DNA of 64,000 nucleotides from Caldanaerovirga acetigignens (lineage in GTDB: Bacteria; Bacillota; Thermosediminibacteria; Thermosediminibacterales; Thermosediminibacteraceae): contig NZ_FRCR01000005.1 in the NCBI RefSeq assembly GCF_900142995.1, positions 62,001-126,000 on the forward strand, given 5' to 3'. Both the position numbers and the translations under genes were made by a program. Positions 45,123 to 54,675 of the stretch are shown piece after piece. The notes under the pieces are model-generated. The model did no database searches. It worked only from the letters and a program-made list of their open reading frames with translations, and was not told the origin of the DNA. Numbering within the stretch: position 1 is the stretch's first letter; each line of letters starts with the position of its first letter.

Positions 45123-45396
45123 CTTCTGCTCCCTTCAGTTTTAAATAAAAATAGATTCCGAGGACAAGTCCTAGCGTTACCTGAAATCCAAAGAGCAGTT
45201 TCTCCATGAGGTCGCTTTCGGGCTCCCATAGATTTGAAAGCCAAGGCGTATAATCCGGATTAATATTTAAGATGAGCTCCATCGCCCTGTCGTCGGAGCC
45301 CTCAAATCCGAGGTCAAGCTTAAATGACAGAAAAAGCAATGTCAAGAGGATGACCATAAGGGCAAGTAAAAGCCTCAAATGCCGTCCTTCTTTCAA
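45109..45396 (-). CDS. cbiN: Cobalt transport protein CbiN
   Basis: A 95-residue membrane protein with two helices ([17 protein letters not shown] near the N-terminus and [19 protein letters not shown] near the C-terminus) flanking an external loop with [10 protein letters not shown] and [13 protein letters not shown]. Such CbiN proteins are needed with CbiM for cobalt uptake. It starts with a TTG overlapping the cbiM stop (TTGA). Confidence 0.92.
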   Translation of the reverse strand: MKEGRHLRLLLALMVILLTLLFLSFKLDLGFEGSDDRAMELILNINPDYTPWLSNLWEPESDLMEKLLFGFQVTLGLVLGIYFYLKLKGAEDVSR

Positions 45397-46127
45397 TTAA
45401 GACCCTCCCCTTTTATCATATTTTCCACCGCACCTTTTGCCCTCTGCTCAAGCAAATCCAGAGCAACGACCGTTACAATCCCTTCTGCTATTGCAAGGGG
45501 CACCTGGGTTACTGCGAAGATCCCGGCAAATTTCAAAAACGAAGCTAAAAAACCTCCTACCCTGTCGGGAAACGCCAGGGCCAATTGTAAGGAAGTAACG
45601 GCGTAAGTTGCAAGGTCCCCTAAAGAAGCTCCGAGAAATACCGCGATATTTCGAGAAAGGCCCGCCCTCTTCGCCGCCCTATATACCCAATAAGAAATAA
45701 AGGGACCTGCCACCGCCATAGAAAAAGAATTAGCCCCCAGGGTGCTCAGCCCGCCGTGGGCAAGGAGCAGAGCCTGGAAAAGCAGCACTATGCCGCCTAT
45801 TACCGCCATCGGGAAGGGCCCGAACAATATCGCCCCTAGGCCCACACCTGTAGGATGGGAGCAGCTACCCGTAACCGATGGCAGTTTTAAGGCTGAGAGC
45901 ACGAAAGCAAAAGCCCCGGCAAAACCCAGAAGCACCTTGCCCGAAGCATTAGACATGATCTTTTTTCTTATGTATGAAAGTCCAACCAGCAAAAACGGAA
46001 TGTAAACAGCGTACCATAGGACGCTCCATGAAAGGGGCAAAAACCCTTCCATTATGTGCATCGCATAAGCTTCGGCATGGTAAAAGGTAAGCATAACCAA
46101 GGTCAAGAACGAAGCAGTCTTTTTCAC
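45393..46127 (-). CDS. cbiM: Cobalt-binding membrane protein CbiM
   Basis: A 244-residue substrate-capture component. It has an N-terminal signal-like helix ending in AYA, directly followed by [17 protein letters not shown], the family motif whose Met-His form the metal site after processing. Other motifs: [18 protein letters not shown] and [17 protein letters not shown]. The GTG at 46127 has AGGAG eight bases before it; an earlier TTG is too close. First gene after the cobalamin riboswitch, so cobalt uptake and the downstream pathway are shut off by coenzyme B12. Confidence 0.94.
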   Translation of the reverse strand: MKKTASFLTLVMLTFYHAEAYAMHIMEGFLPLSWSVLWYAVYIPFLLVGLSYIRKKIMSNASGKVLLGFAGAFAFVLSALKLPSVTGSCSHPTGVGLGAILFGPFPMAVIGGIVLLFQALLLAHGGLSTLGANSFSMAVAGPFISYWVYRAAKRAGLSRNIAVFLGASLGDLATYAVTSLQLALAFPDRVGGFLASFLKFAGIFAVTQVPLAIAEGIVTVVALDLLEQRAKGAVENMIKGEGLN

Positions 46128-46161
46128 TTTCAAAACTCCTTTCAGATTTTTTAAAATAAAA

Positions 46162-46191
46162 AACCTCTTAACTACGAAGTGTTAAGAGGTT
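46162..46191 (-). terminator. Riboswitch-controlled terminator before cbiM
   Basis: An 11-base-pair stem AACCTCTTAAC / GTTAAGAGGTT with an eight-base loop, followed on the minus strand by TTTTATTTT. It lies between the cobalamin aptamer and cbiM, so it is the expression platform: ligand binding should favour termination. Confidence 0.92.
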
Positions 46192-46249
46192 ATGTGTAAA
46201 TCCATCCTCTATACACCCCCTATCACTCGTAGGTAAGTGTATAAAAGAT

Positions 46250-46404
46250 ACAGGCAGGTCTCCTGGCTCTGGTTCACCGCCGCCTTATGCCTTCCCGGTC
46301 ACCCAGTGGCATCCTATAAGGCGGCTCCCCATCACAGTGGCGGGACCGCGCCGGATTTTCACCGGACTTCCCTCTTAGCCGGCATTTCGCCGGAACCTGT
46401 ATCC
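46250..46404 (-). ncRNA. Cobalamin riboswitch
   Basis: The minus strand contains the conserved parts of the adenosylcobalamin aptamer in order. These are ATACAGGTTCC at the 5' side, GGGAAGTCCGGTGAAAATCC, GCGGTCCCGCCACTGTGA, and the B12-box-like AGCCAGGAGACCTGCCTGTA. These are among the strongest RNA signatures in the window. It controls cbiM and, by the continuous gene overlap, probably the full cbi-hem block. Confidence 0.96.
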
Positions 46405-46573
46405 CTTATATTCGATTTTCCTTACTAAAAGATATAACATTTTTCGAAAGGTTTGTCAATTTATAAAACATAAAAGTTGATGCGTCAAATGAAGATTGAT
46501 ATAATTTCCTTAAGAAATCCGGCCAAAAGGTGGTTTTCGTGAACAAAAAAAATTGGAAAGATGAGTCTCGGAG

Positions 46574-46810
46574 TTGAAGATTTTTTCTCCTTATTCAGAT
46601 ATGGTCCGGGAAGCCCAAGAAATGGTAGAATTGTTATCGACAAAAATAAAAGGCATTTCGAAACGCCTGCGCAAGGAAAAGGAACTTAGCTTCTACAGCG
46701 CCGAGGATTTCATCCCTACCGAAGAGTATGGGCCTGAATATGTCGAAATGGCCATTAAAGATGCGGAGTTTGTTCTTAAAACCGTTGAGGAAGCATTTAA
46801 TAAAACATAA
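46574..46810 (+). CDS. Small charged protein of unknown function
   Basis: A 78-residue acidic, helix-rich protein not recognised (VREAQEMVELLSTKIKGISK and EYVEMAIKDAEFVLKTVEEA give the flavour). No signal or membrane segment. Its TTG start overlaps the stop of a 12-codon reading that begins at GTG 46539 behind AAGGTGG, giving a TTGA junction. Translation of this gene may depend on that short leader. An ATG at 46601 lacks a binding site. It precedes comB by 38 bases and may form an operon with it. Coding status is plausible but not proven. Confidence 0.5.
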   Translation: MKIFSPYSDMVREAQEMVELLSTKIKGISKRLRKEKELSFYSAEDFIPTEEYGPEYVEMAIKDAEFVLKTVEEAFNKT

Positions 46811-46848
46811 ATAAAATAAGGGCAATTCTGCACAAAGGGGAGAGAAGA

Positions 46849-47595
46849 ATGCAAATTGAAGTATATCCCACCTGCGACAGCGTAAAAAATTTGAGCGGGA
46901 AAACCGCAATAGTAATAGACGTCCTCAGGGCTACCAGCGTCATAACCACAGCTCTTTTTAACGGCGCAAAAAGGGTCATCCCAGCGCCTTCTGTGGATGA
47001 CGCTTTGATTCTAGCAAGGAAATTTGAAGGTCACGTCCTCCTCGGCGGCGAGCGGGGCGCGGTTAAGATTCCCGGCTTTGACCTGGGAAATTCACCCCTG
47101 GAATACAAAAAAGAGCTGGTTTCTGGCAAAACGGTCATCCTCACTACCAGCAACGGAACGAGGGCCATAAAGGCTTCCGAAAGCGCCGAGCACGTATTCA
47201 TAGGTTGTTTTCTCAACGCGTCAGCAGTAGCCGAAAAAGCCTTGAAGCTTGCCTTGCTCGGCGAAGCCCCCTGCGTATCCATAGTTTGCGCCGGGACGCT
47301 GGGGGAATTTTCTCTCGACGATTCCGCATGTGCCGGCCTTATTGTGGATATCCTGGTAAGGAACATAGAAAGGGAAAAAGAACCACCGGAGCTTTCGGAC
47401 CTGGCCTTCGCCTGCCGGGACCTTTACTTAAAATACCAAAGTAACCTGAAAGCATTCATATCCCATGCAGCACACTACAAAAGGCTTCTTGGCCTTGGCT
47501 TTGAAAAAGATATAGATTACTGTTTGCAAATTGACGTTATTGACTGCGTGCCGGTGTATGATAAAAAAACTTTGGAAGTGAAGATCGTCCTGTGA
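46849..47595 (+). CDS. comB: ComB-family 2-phosphosulfolactate phosphatase
   Basis: A 248-residue Mg-dependent phosphatase family protein. Landmarks: AIVIDVLRATSVITTAL, VLLGGERGAVKIPGFDLGNS, TTSNGTRAI, and the signature CAGTLGEFSLDDSACAG. In methanogens ComB dephosphorylates 2-phospho-3-sulfolactate for coenzyme M. In bacteria the family is common without other coenzyme M genes, and none are in this window, so the true substrate is uncertain. ATG follows GGGGAG. Confidence 0.88.
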   Translation: MQIEVYPTCDSVKNLSGKTAIVIDVLRATSVITTALFNGAKRVIPAPSVDDALILARKFEGHVLLGGERGAVKIPGFDLGNSPLEYKKELVSGKTVILTTSNGTRAIKASESAEHVFIGCFLNASAVAEKALKLALLGEAPCVSIVCAGTLGEFSLDDSACAGLIVDILVRNIEREKEPPELSDLAFACRDLYLKYQSNLKAFISHAAHYKRLLGLGFEKDIDYCLQIDVIDCVPVYDKKTLEVKIVL

Positions 47596-47658
47596 AGGTG
47601 CCATAGCCGATATAAGCCACTGCATATTGCCATGGCTGACTTGGGAAATAAAGGCATT

Positions 47659-47979
47659 TCACACCGCTTTCTTTTTAAGCCAGGCCACGGTGTAATATGT
47701 CGGCCTATCCTGTACAATCGCATAGAATTCTGTTTCCAGCATCAGGCCGTTATACCTCATAACTATTTCCTTCAATTTTTCCTGCGATATGCTTTCAAGA
47801 AACGCAACTATAACCGCTTTCCCGGCTCTTCGCCTTCTCGCTGCCGCTTCTATGGACCTGTTGTCTATTGCCGGTATAATGTCGATAACCGTGCCGTCAT
47901 CCCTTAACAAAGCCGCCACGAACGCAGGCCTAGGTGCCTTTGCAAGCCTTCGCCTTATTTCGAACACCACCGGATTCAT
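47659..47979 (-). CDS. Small protein of unknown function
   Basis: A 106-residue soluble, basic protein that I do not recognise. It opens MNPVVFEIRRRLAKAPRPA, has an Arg-rich stretch AAARRRRAGKAVIVAF and ends TYYTVAWLKKKAV. A good GGGGGGA site lies six bases before the ATG, and a clear promoter is 120 bases upstream, which supports a real gene. It converges with comB and follows the groL terminator. Confidence 0.62.
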   Translation of the reverse strand: MNPVVFEIRRRLAKAPRPAFVAALLRDDGTVIDIIPAIDNRSIEAAARRRRAGKAVIVAFLESISQEKLKEIVMRYNGLMLETEFYAIVQDRPTYYTVAWLKKKAV

Positions 47980-48099
47980 ATCTATTTTCCCCCCTGAACG
48001 TTTTAAACCGCGAAATAGGACAAAGCTCCTTATACTACCTATATGTCGCCATACTCATTTTTATGCCACGATTTTTGCGAACATTTGTTTTCTCTTTAA

Positions 48100-48128
48100 A
48101 ATATATAACATCGGATTAAATTTTTCAA
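48100..48128 (-). promoter_or_regulatory. Promoter of the 106-residue unknown gene
   Basis: TTGAAA (48123-48128) and TATATT (48100-48105) on the minus strand are exactly 17 bases apart. The promoter lies right after the groL terminator, and predicts a leader of about 110 bases before the gene at 47979. No structure was recognised in that leader. Confidence 0.6.
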
Positions 48129-48140
48129 CAGGCAAAAAAA

Positions 48141-48167
48141 AATCCCGCCGAAATTTTCGGCGGGATT
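48141..48167 (-). terminator. Rho-independent terminator of groESL
   Basis: A GC-rich inverted repeat AATCCCGCCGAA / TTCGGCGGGATT flanked by A- and T-runs; on the minus strand it is followed by TTTTTTTTTGCC. It starts ten bases after the groL stop codon and could work in both directions. Confidence 0.93.
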
Positions 48168-48176
48168 TTTTTTCGA

Positions 48177-49805
<1,629 letters not shown>

Positions 49806-49810
49806 TTAAT

Positions 49811-50095
49811 TTATTCCAAGATGGCAAGGATGTCGCTTTGCCTGAGGATTAGGTATTCCTGATCGTCTATCTTCACTTCGGTTCCCGCATATTTCGAGAA
49901 AATAACCTTGTCGCCCACTTTAACCTCAAGCGGCACTTTCTTTCCATCGATGACCTCTCCGGTTCCTACGGCTATCACTTCACCTTTCTGGGGTTTTTCC
50001 TTTGCAGTATCCGGCAGCACTATACCGCCTTTGGTCTTTTCTTCTTTGTCTAAAACCTTGATAACCACGCGATCACCTAATGGCTTTATGTTCAT
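49811..50095 (-). CDS. groS: Co-chaperonin GroES
   Basis: A 94-residue lid subunit for GroEL. Landmarks: [20 protein letters not shown], the mobile-loop [13 protein letters not shown] and [25 protein letters not shown] is six bases before the ATG. First gene of groES-groEL, preceded by a promoter and CIRCE. Confidence 0.98.
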   Translation of the reverse strand: MNIKPLGDRVVIKVLDKEEKTKGGIVLPDTAKEKPQKGEVIAVGTGEVIDGKKVPLEVKVGDKVIFSKYAGTEVKIDDQEYLILRQSDILAILE

Positions 50096-50141
50096 GTTAA
50101 CCCTCCTTTTTGTTTAATTTTTTTGGTCATAACATACATTA

Positions 50142-50168
50142 TTAGCACTCTCAATTGGTGAGTGCTAA
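50142..50168. promoter_or_regulatory. CIRCE operator (HrcA binding site)
   Basis: TTAGCACTC, nine bases, GAGTGCTAA: a perfect CIRCE inverted repeat. It lies between the -10 box and groS, so HrcA bound here represses transcription until heat or misfolded protein titrates GroEL. hrcA itself is not in the window. Confidence 0.97.
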
Positions 50169-50174
50169 TAGCAA

Positions 50175-50203
50175 TTTATATCATATCTTAACAAAATTGT
50201 AAA
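50175..50203 (-). promoter_or_regulatory. Vegetative promoter of groESL
   Basis: On the minus strand TTTACA (50198-50203), a 17-base spacer and TATAAA (50175-50180), each one base off consensus. CIRCE follows seven bases downstream, overlapping the likely transcription start. Confidence 0.85.
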
Positions 50204-50352
50204 ATCAATTTTAAATCACGGCTCAAAACAACTAAAAAAATCTTTTAACTCCGCGTTTTTGGGCTCTTTTTCCTTAATTCTCCCTAATTCAAGTTCAATC
50301 TTTTTTGTGTATTTACTAATTATATTTTGCTCCATGCACTGCAAAATATACG

Positions 50353-51276
50353 TTATTCTTCCATCCTCCCACAATCCCTCACCCCCACTTTTAAAAGTTC
50401 CACGGCGTGAGGCAGGGCAGGCAGCACTACTTCTAGATTTTCCCGAACGGCTCTTGGGCTTCCCGGCAGGTTGATGATAAGAGACTTTCCCCGGATACCC
50501 GCAACCGCACGGGAGAGCATGGCGTGGGGGGTTTTTTCTAGACTCCTTTGCCTCATGGCTTCCGGAATCCCGGGCACCTGCTTTTCTATCACTGCAAGGG
50601 TGGCCTCCGGCGTATTGTCCCGGGGAGAAAATCCGGTCCCTCCTGTGGTCAAAATCAGATCCAGTCCCTTTTCGCATAAGGCCATCAGGGATTCCTTTAT
50701 CGCATCCAAGTCATCGGAGACCAGGATGTACTCCTCCACCTTTCCGTTTACGGTCGCAATCAACTCTTCTATAACCTTAGCGCTTTTATCTTCCCGCTCC
50801 CCTCTGGCCCCCCGGTCGCTGGCGGTCAGTATCCCCACCCTTATCAGAGGAATCACCTTAATCTCATCACCTTCCGAAACAACGCCTCCCCGGAGAACCC
50901 TGGCAAAAATGCCTTCCCTCGGCATGATGCACTGTCCGACCTGTTTAAAGATGGCACATCCGCTGTGGCATTCTTTCCCTATCTGGGTCACCTCCAAAAG
51001 AGCATCGCCTATCTCGAGTCTAGTCCCTACAGGCAAGCAGCCAAGATCAATTCCCTCGGTGGTTATATTTTCAGCAAAATCCCCCGGTCCCACCGCAAGT
51101 CCCATTTTTTTCATCTTCTCTATGCTCTCTTTAGCAAGGAGACTTACCTGACGGTGCCATGAGCCCGCGTGGGCGTCGCCTTCAAGGCCGAAATCCTCTA
51201 TAAGGCGGGCTCTCCTCACGTTTTGCTTTTTCTCTCCCTTTTTCTCGCTTATCGAAACCGCCACTATCCTTCCCAT
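50353..51276 (-). CDS. Fused MOSC-domain and MogA-type molybdopterin protein
   Basis: A 307-residue fusion. Residues about 1-140 are a MOSC domain (DFGLEGDAHAGSWHRQVSLL, conserved Cys in QIGKECHSGCAIF), which in relatives handles sulfur for molybdenum cofactor. Residues about 145-307 are MogA/MoaB, which adenylylates molybdopterin (VGILTASDRGARGERED, LTTGGTGFSPRDNTPEATL, INLPGSPRAVRENL). The fusion is known in clostridia. It overlaps moaC by 13 bases and is the last gene of the moe-moa operon. Confidence 0.93.
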   Translation of the reverse strand: MGRIVAVSISEKKGEKKQNVRRARLIEDFGLEGDAHAGSWHRQVSLLAKESIEKMKKMGLAVGPGDFAENITTEGIDLGCLPVGTRLEIGDALLEVTQIGKECHSGCAIFKQVGQCIMPREGIFARVLRGGVVSEGDEIKVIPLIRVGILTASDRGARGEREDKSAKVIEELIATVNGKVEEYILVSDDLDAIKESLMALCEKGLDLILTTGGTGFSPRDNTPEATLAVIEKQVPGIPEAMRQRSLEKTPHAMLSRAVAGIRGKSLIINLPGSPRAVRENLEVVLPALPHAVELLKVGVRDCGRMEE

Positions 51277-51758
51277 GGCAATTCCTCCTCCCTCTTGAAA
51301 TCTCCGCTTTTGCCTCCGGTTTTTTCAACAAGCTGGATATTTTTTATCACTATGCTTTTATCCACCGCCTTGCACATGTCGTAAATGGCAAGGCACGCAG
51401 CCGATACCGCCGTTAAGGCCTCCATTTCCACGCCCGTTTTTCCTACAGAGCGTACGACGGCCTGAACGGCCACCGCATTTTTGTCCTCTAAAATTTGAAA
51501 CTCCATTTCCACCCCAGAGAGATTTATATTGTGGCATAGAGGAATTATATCCGGCGTCTTTTTGGCTGCCATTATGCCTGCTACCTGCGCCACCGAAAGC
51601 ACGTCGCCTTTCTTCATCCGGCCCTCTTTTACCATTTGCAGGGTTTCCGGCTTCATCACCACATATCCCTTTGCCACGGCACTTCGCACCGTATCGGGCT
51701 TTTCACTTACATCTACCATCTTCGGCCTTCCACTTTTGTCAATATGGGTAAATTCCAT
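51264..51758 (-). CDS. moaC: Cyclic pyranopterin monophosphate synthase MoaC
   Basis: A 164-residue lyase that, after MoaA, forms cyclic pyranopterin monophosphate. Landmarks: FTHIDKSGRPKMVDVSEK, TPDIIPLCHNINLSGVE and KTGVEMEALTAVSAACLAIY. The ATG at 51758 is six bases after AGGAGG; the ATG two codons earlier touches the binding site. Starts two bases after the moaA stop codon. Confidence 0.96.
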   Translation of the reverse strand: MEFTHIDKSGRPKMVDVSEKPDTVRSAVAKGYVVMKPETLQMVKEGRMKKGDVLSVAQVAGIMAAKKTPDIIPLCHNINLSGVEMEFQILEDKNAVAVQAVVRSVGKTGVEMEALTAVSAACLAIYDMCKAVDKSIVIKNIQLVEKTGGKSGDFKREEELPWEG

Positions 51759-51760
51759 TT

Positions 51761-52735
51761 TCATCCTCCTATCTGACACATGTTCCTCTTTGTTCTTTCG
51801 AAAGGCACCACGTTCATTTTGTGCCCTGCCGGTTTTTTAGCGAGGGCTTCGATGAAAACCTGCCTCAATTTTTCATCGGAAGCACTCTCCCTCAAAAGCA
51901 TCTTTACGTCTACCTCGTCTTCCGAATCGAGGCAGGGCTTCAGCTTTCCGTCGGCGGTGAGTCTTACCCGATTGCACCGGGCGCAAAAGTGATGGCTGAT
52001 GGGCGAAATGAACCCCACGTATCCCTTTGCACCGGGTATTTTGAAATACACGGCAGGCCCTTCGCCTTTTTCTTCGTACTTCACCGGCTCGAGCTTCATC
52101 CCCAGAAAGCGTGTTATGCGGTCCTGAGAGACTGTTTCCATCTTCCCCCTTGCCGCCTCGCCAACCGGCATGAGCTCTATAAACCGGACGGTTAGGGGAT
52201 TGTCGGTAGTAAGCCTTGCAAAATCCGCTACTTCGTCGTCGTTAAACCCCTTCACCACTACGCAGTTTATTTTAACGGGGGAAAGGTCGTTTTCCAGAGC
52301 CGCTCTTATTCCATCGAGCACGTCTTTTAAATTTCCTACTCTTGTCATGCGTTGAAATTTTTCTGGATTTAAGCTGTCAAGGCTAATATTTACTCTATCA
52401 AGGCCGGCTTTTTTCAATTCTTCGGCTATCCCCGCAAGAAGCGAACCGTTGGTGGTCATTGAAATATCCCTTATTTCCGGAATCGCCCGCAACATCTTTA
52501 TAAAGTCAACGATACCCTTTCGCACCAGCGGCTCGCCGCCGGTTATCCTCACCGCCGAAATTCCAAGGGGCGCTATCGCCTTTAAAAAGCGCGCGATCTC
52601 CTCAAATCGCAGGATGTCCCCGCAGTCTTTCGGCAAAATCCCCTCTTCGGGCATACAGTAGATGCACCTGAAATTGCACCGGTCTGTAACAGAAACCCTT
52701 ATATAGTTAATTTCCCTTCCAAAGCGGTCCTTCAC
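51761..52735 (-). CDS. moaA: GTP 3',8-cyclase MoaA
   Basis: A 324-residue radical-SAM enzyme starting molybdopterin synthesis from GTP. The first 4Fe-4S cluster motif is VTDRCNFRCIYCMPEEG. The C-terminal cluster cysteines are in HFCARCNRVRLTADGKLKPC. MTTNGSLLAG and RVNISLDSLNPEKF are further family marks. The GTG at 52735 directly follows the stop of the upstream fused moeA. Confidence 0.96.
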   Translation of the reverse strand: MKDRFGREINYIRVSVTDRCNFRCIYCMPEEGILPKDCGDILRFEEIARFLKAIAPLGISAVRITGGEPLVRKGIVDFIKMLRAIPEIRDISMTTNGSLLAGIAEELKKAGLDRVNISLDSLNPEKFQRMTRVGNLKDVLDGIRAALENDLSPVKINCVVVKGFNDDEVADFARLTTDNPLTVRFIELMPVGEAARGKMETVSQDRITRFLGMKLEPVKYEEKGEGPAVYFKIPGAKGYVGFISPISHHFCARCNRVRLTADGKLKPCLDSEDEVDVKMLLRESASDEKLRQVFIEALAKKPAGHKMNVVPFERTKRNMCQIGG

Positions 52736-54661
52736 TCAATCGCCCCCAATCAATTCCCCGGTCATGGACGTGTCGTACCCTCCCAGGGATTCTATTTTTT
52801 TCTTAAATTCATCGGACCTCATGATTTCCAATATCTTCTGCATTAAATCAGTATGATAAAATTCCTCGGGAATCGCTATATCGTATCTTTCCGGCGCCAC
52901 AGGAATGAAATCCAGGTCAAAAGCCTTTGCCGCTGCCATTATGCCCAGGCCTACGTCGGCACCCCCTCCCGCCACAGTAGCTGCCACAGCAAGGTGCGTG
53001 TACTCCTCCTTCCCGTACCCTTTAATTTGCACCGGGTCGATGCCGAGCTCCTTTAACTTTAAATCAAGCAGAATTCTCGTCCCCGCCCCTTTTTGGCGGT
53101 TTATGAAGGTAATATCTTCGCGCATCAGGTCTTCGATGCCCTTTACGCCTTTGGGATTTCCCTTTTTCACCATCAGCCCCTGCTGGCGGTAGGCCAGATT
53201 GACTAGAAAAATCCTGCGGTTGGGGAGGTATTTTTTTATATAGGAGACGTTGTACTCGCCAGTATCCGGGTCCAAAAGGTGAATCCCGGCCAGATGGGCC
53301 TCACCCCGCATCAGGGCCATTATGCCTCCCATGCTTCCCACGTGGGCGGAAGAAAGGGTGATTTCCGGATAAAACCTCTTTATTTCGTTGGCCAGGATAT
53401 CGATGCTAACATCGTGGCTCCCTATTATCAGAACTGAATTTTCTATCTCTTCTTGGCTTTTTAAAAGTTCCACCTCCACGTATTCCCCCGCCTCTATACC
53501 TTCTTTAGTTTCGGGTATCCTTACCATCCCGTCGGCCCTAACGACCGACATTATCACTCCGGCACCTCTTGAAAGCGGCGACGCTACATATTCGCCGCCC
53601 AACCTGCCTACCTTTACCCTCAAAAACTCCAAAGTTCCTATTGAAGAAACTACCCTCCGCGATAGCCTGGCCTTTATCTTTTCCCTTCCCGGTACCGGGA
53701 GGCCCTGCATCTTGTAAAGTACCGGTTTTACGAAAAGCTCCATGGCAAGGTAGGCGGATACCGGATACCCCGGAATACCTATTACGGGCTTTCCTTCTAT
53801 AAGTCCCAGCACCACCGGCTTCCCAGGCCGTATTGCCACACCGTGAACGGAGAGCTTCCCTAGCGCTTTTATGCAGTTTGAAGTGTAGTCCTCCGTCCCC
53901 GCGGAAGAACCCGCGTTTATAAGCACCACGTCGGCAAGCTCCACAGCTTTTTGGACTCTCTGCATTATGAGTTTAAAATCATCCTTTACCTTTTCCATCA
54001 CTATTGCCTTTCCGCCCCATTCTTCCACAAGTCCCGCAAGCATAGCAGAATTGGACTCAATTATGTCGCCGGGTTTCAAAGGCGTTCCAGGGTCCACAAG
54101 CTCGCTGCCGGTCGGGATTACGGCGACTTTTGGCTTTTTTCTCACTTTTACAGTCTCATGTCCGGCCGCAATGACTGCACTCAAATCCTGCGGCCTTAAT
54201 CTATGGTTTTCCGGCACAATTAGCTCTGTCGCCGCCACATCCTCACCGATGCTTCTCACATTGTCCCAAGGAGCGCAAGGCGATACAATTTCGACCTCTC
54301 CGCCTTCCAGAGGGTGCACTTCCTCTATCATAATCACCGCGTCGCATCCGGGAGGCAAGGGGTCACCGGTATCAACGGGCCAGAAATTTACCCCTTCTTT
54401 CAGCCTTACGGGATTTTTTTCGGAAGCGCCGAAGGTGTCCTTCGCGCTAACCGCTATGCCGTCCATAGCAGCGGCGTTGTAGTGGGGCGAAGAAATCCGG
54501 GCGAAAACCGGCTCGGAAGTGATCCGCCCCAGAGCCTCCCTTACATCTACCACCTCCGCACCTGTTGGCTTTAAGGCCCCTGCCTCTTCAAGCTCCTTAA
54601 AGTATTTTCCCAAAGCTTCGCCTAAAGGCGGATTGTCTAGGTAAATTTCCCTTTCCTGCAA
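52736..54661 (-). CDS. MoeA fused to a periplasmic-binding-protein-like domain
   Basis: A 641-residue fusion. Residues about 1-405 are MoeA, molybdopterin molybdotransferase (AAAMDGIAVSAKD, IPTGSELVDPGTPL, INAGSSAGTEDYTSNC, IGIPGYPVSAYLAMEL). Residues about 410-640 are a PBP-like domain (SHDVSIDILANEI, INRQKGAGTRILLDLKLKEL, VAATVAGGGADVGLGI) resembling those that bind molybdate or tungstate or a related ligand. The domain lacks a signal peptide, so it acts in the cytosol. AAAGGAGGAG precedes the start; TTG at 54661 has better spacing than the ATG at 54667. Transcribed with a second moeA upstream. Confidence 0.92.
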   Translation of the reverse strand: MQEREIYLDNPPLGEALGKYFKELEEAGALKPTGAEVVDVREALGRITSEPVFARISSPHYNAAAMDGIAVSAKDTFGASEKNPVRLKEGVNFWPVDTGDPLPPGCDAVIMIEEVHPLEGGEVEIVSPCAPWDNVRSIGEDVAATELIVPENHRLRPQDLSAVIAAGHETVKVRKKPKVAVIPTGSELVDPGTPLKPGDIIESNSAMLAGLVEEWGGKAIVMEKVKDDFKLIMQRVQKAVELADVVLINAGSSAGTEDYTSNCIKALGKLSVHGVAIRPGKPVVLGLIEGKPVIGIPGYPVSAYLAMELFVKPVLYKMQGLPVPGREKIKARLSRRVVSSIGTLEFLRVKVGRLGGEYVASPLSRGAGVIMSVVRADGMVRIPETKEGIEAGEYVEVELLKSQEEIENSVLIIGSHDVSIDILANEIKRFYPEITLSSAHVGSMGGIMALMRGEAHLAGIHLLDPDTGEYNVSYIKKYLPNRRIFLVNLAYRQQGLMVKKGNPKGVKGIEDLMREDITFINRQKGAGTRILLDLKLKELGIDPVQIKGYGKEEYTHLAVAATVAGGGADVGLGIMAAAKAFDLDFIPVAPERYDIAIPEEFYHTDLMQKILEIMRSDEFKKKIESLGGYDTSMTGELIGGD

Positions 54662-54675
54662 CAGCATCTCCTCCT

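Noticed and set aside
50216-50335. A 39-codon minus-strand frame between the MOSC-MogA gene and the groESL promoter
   Set aside because: No ribosome binding site before its ATG and no recognisable family. The longer frame is a shadow of the fused gene.
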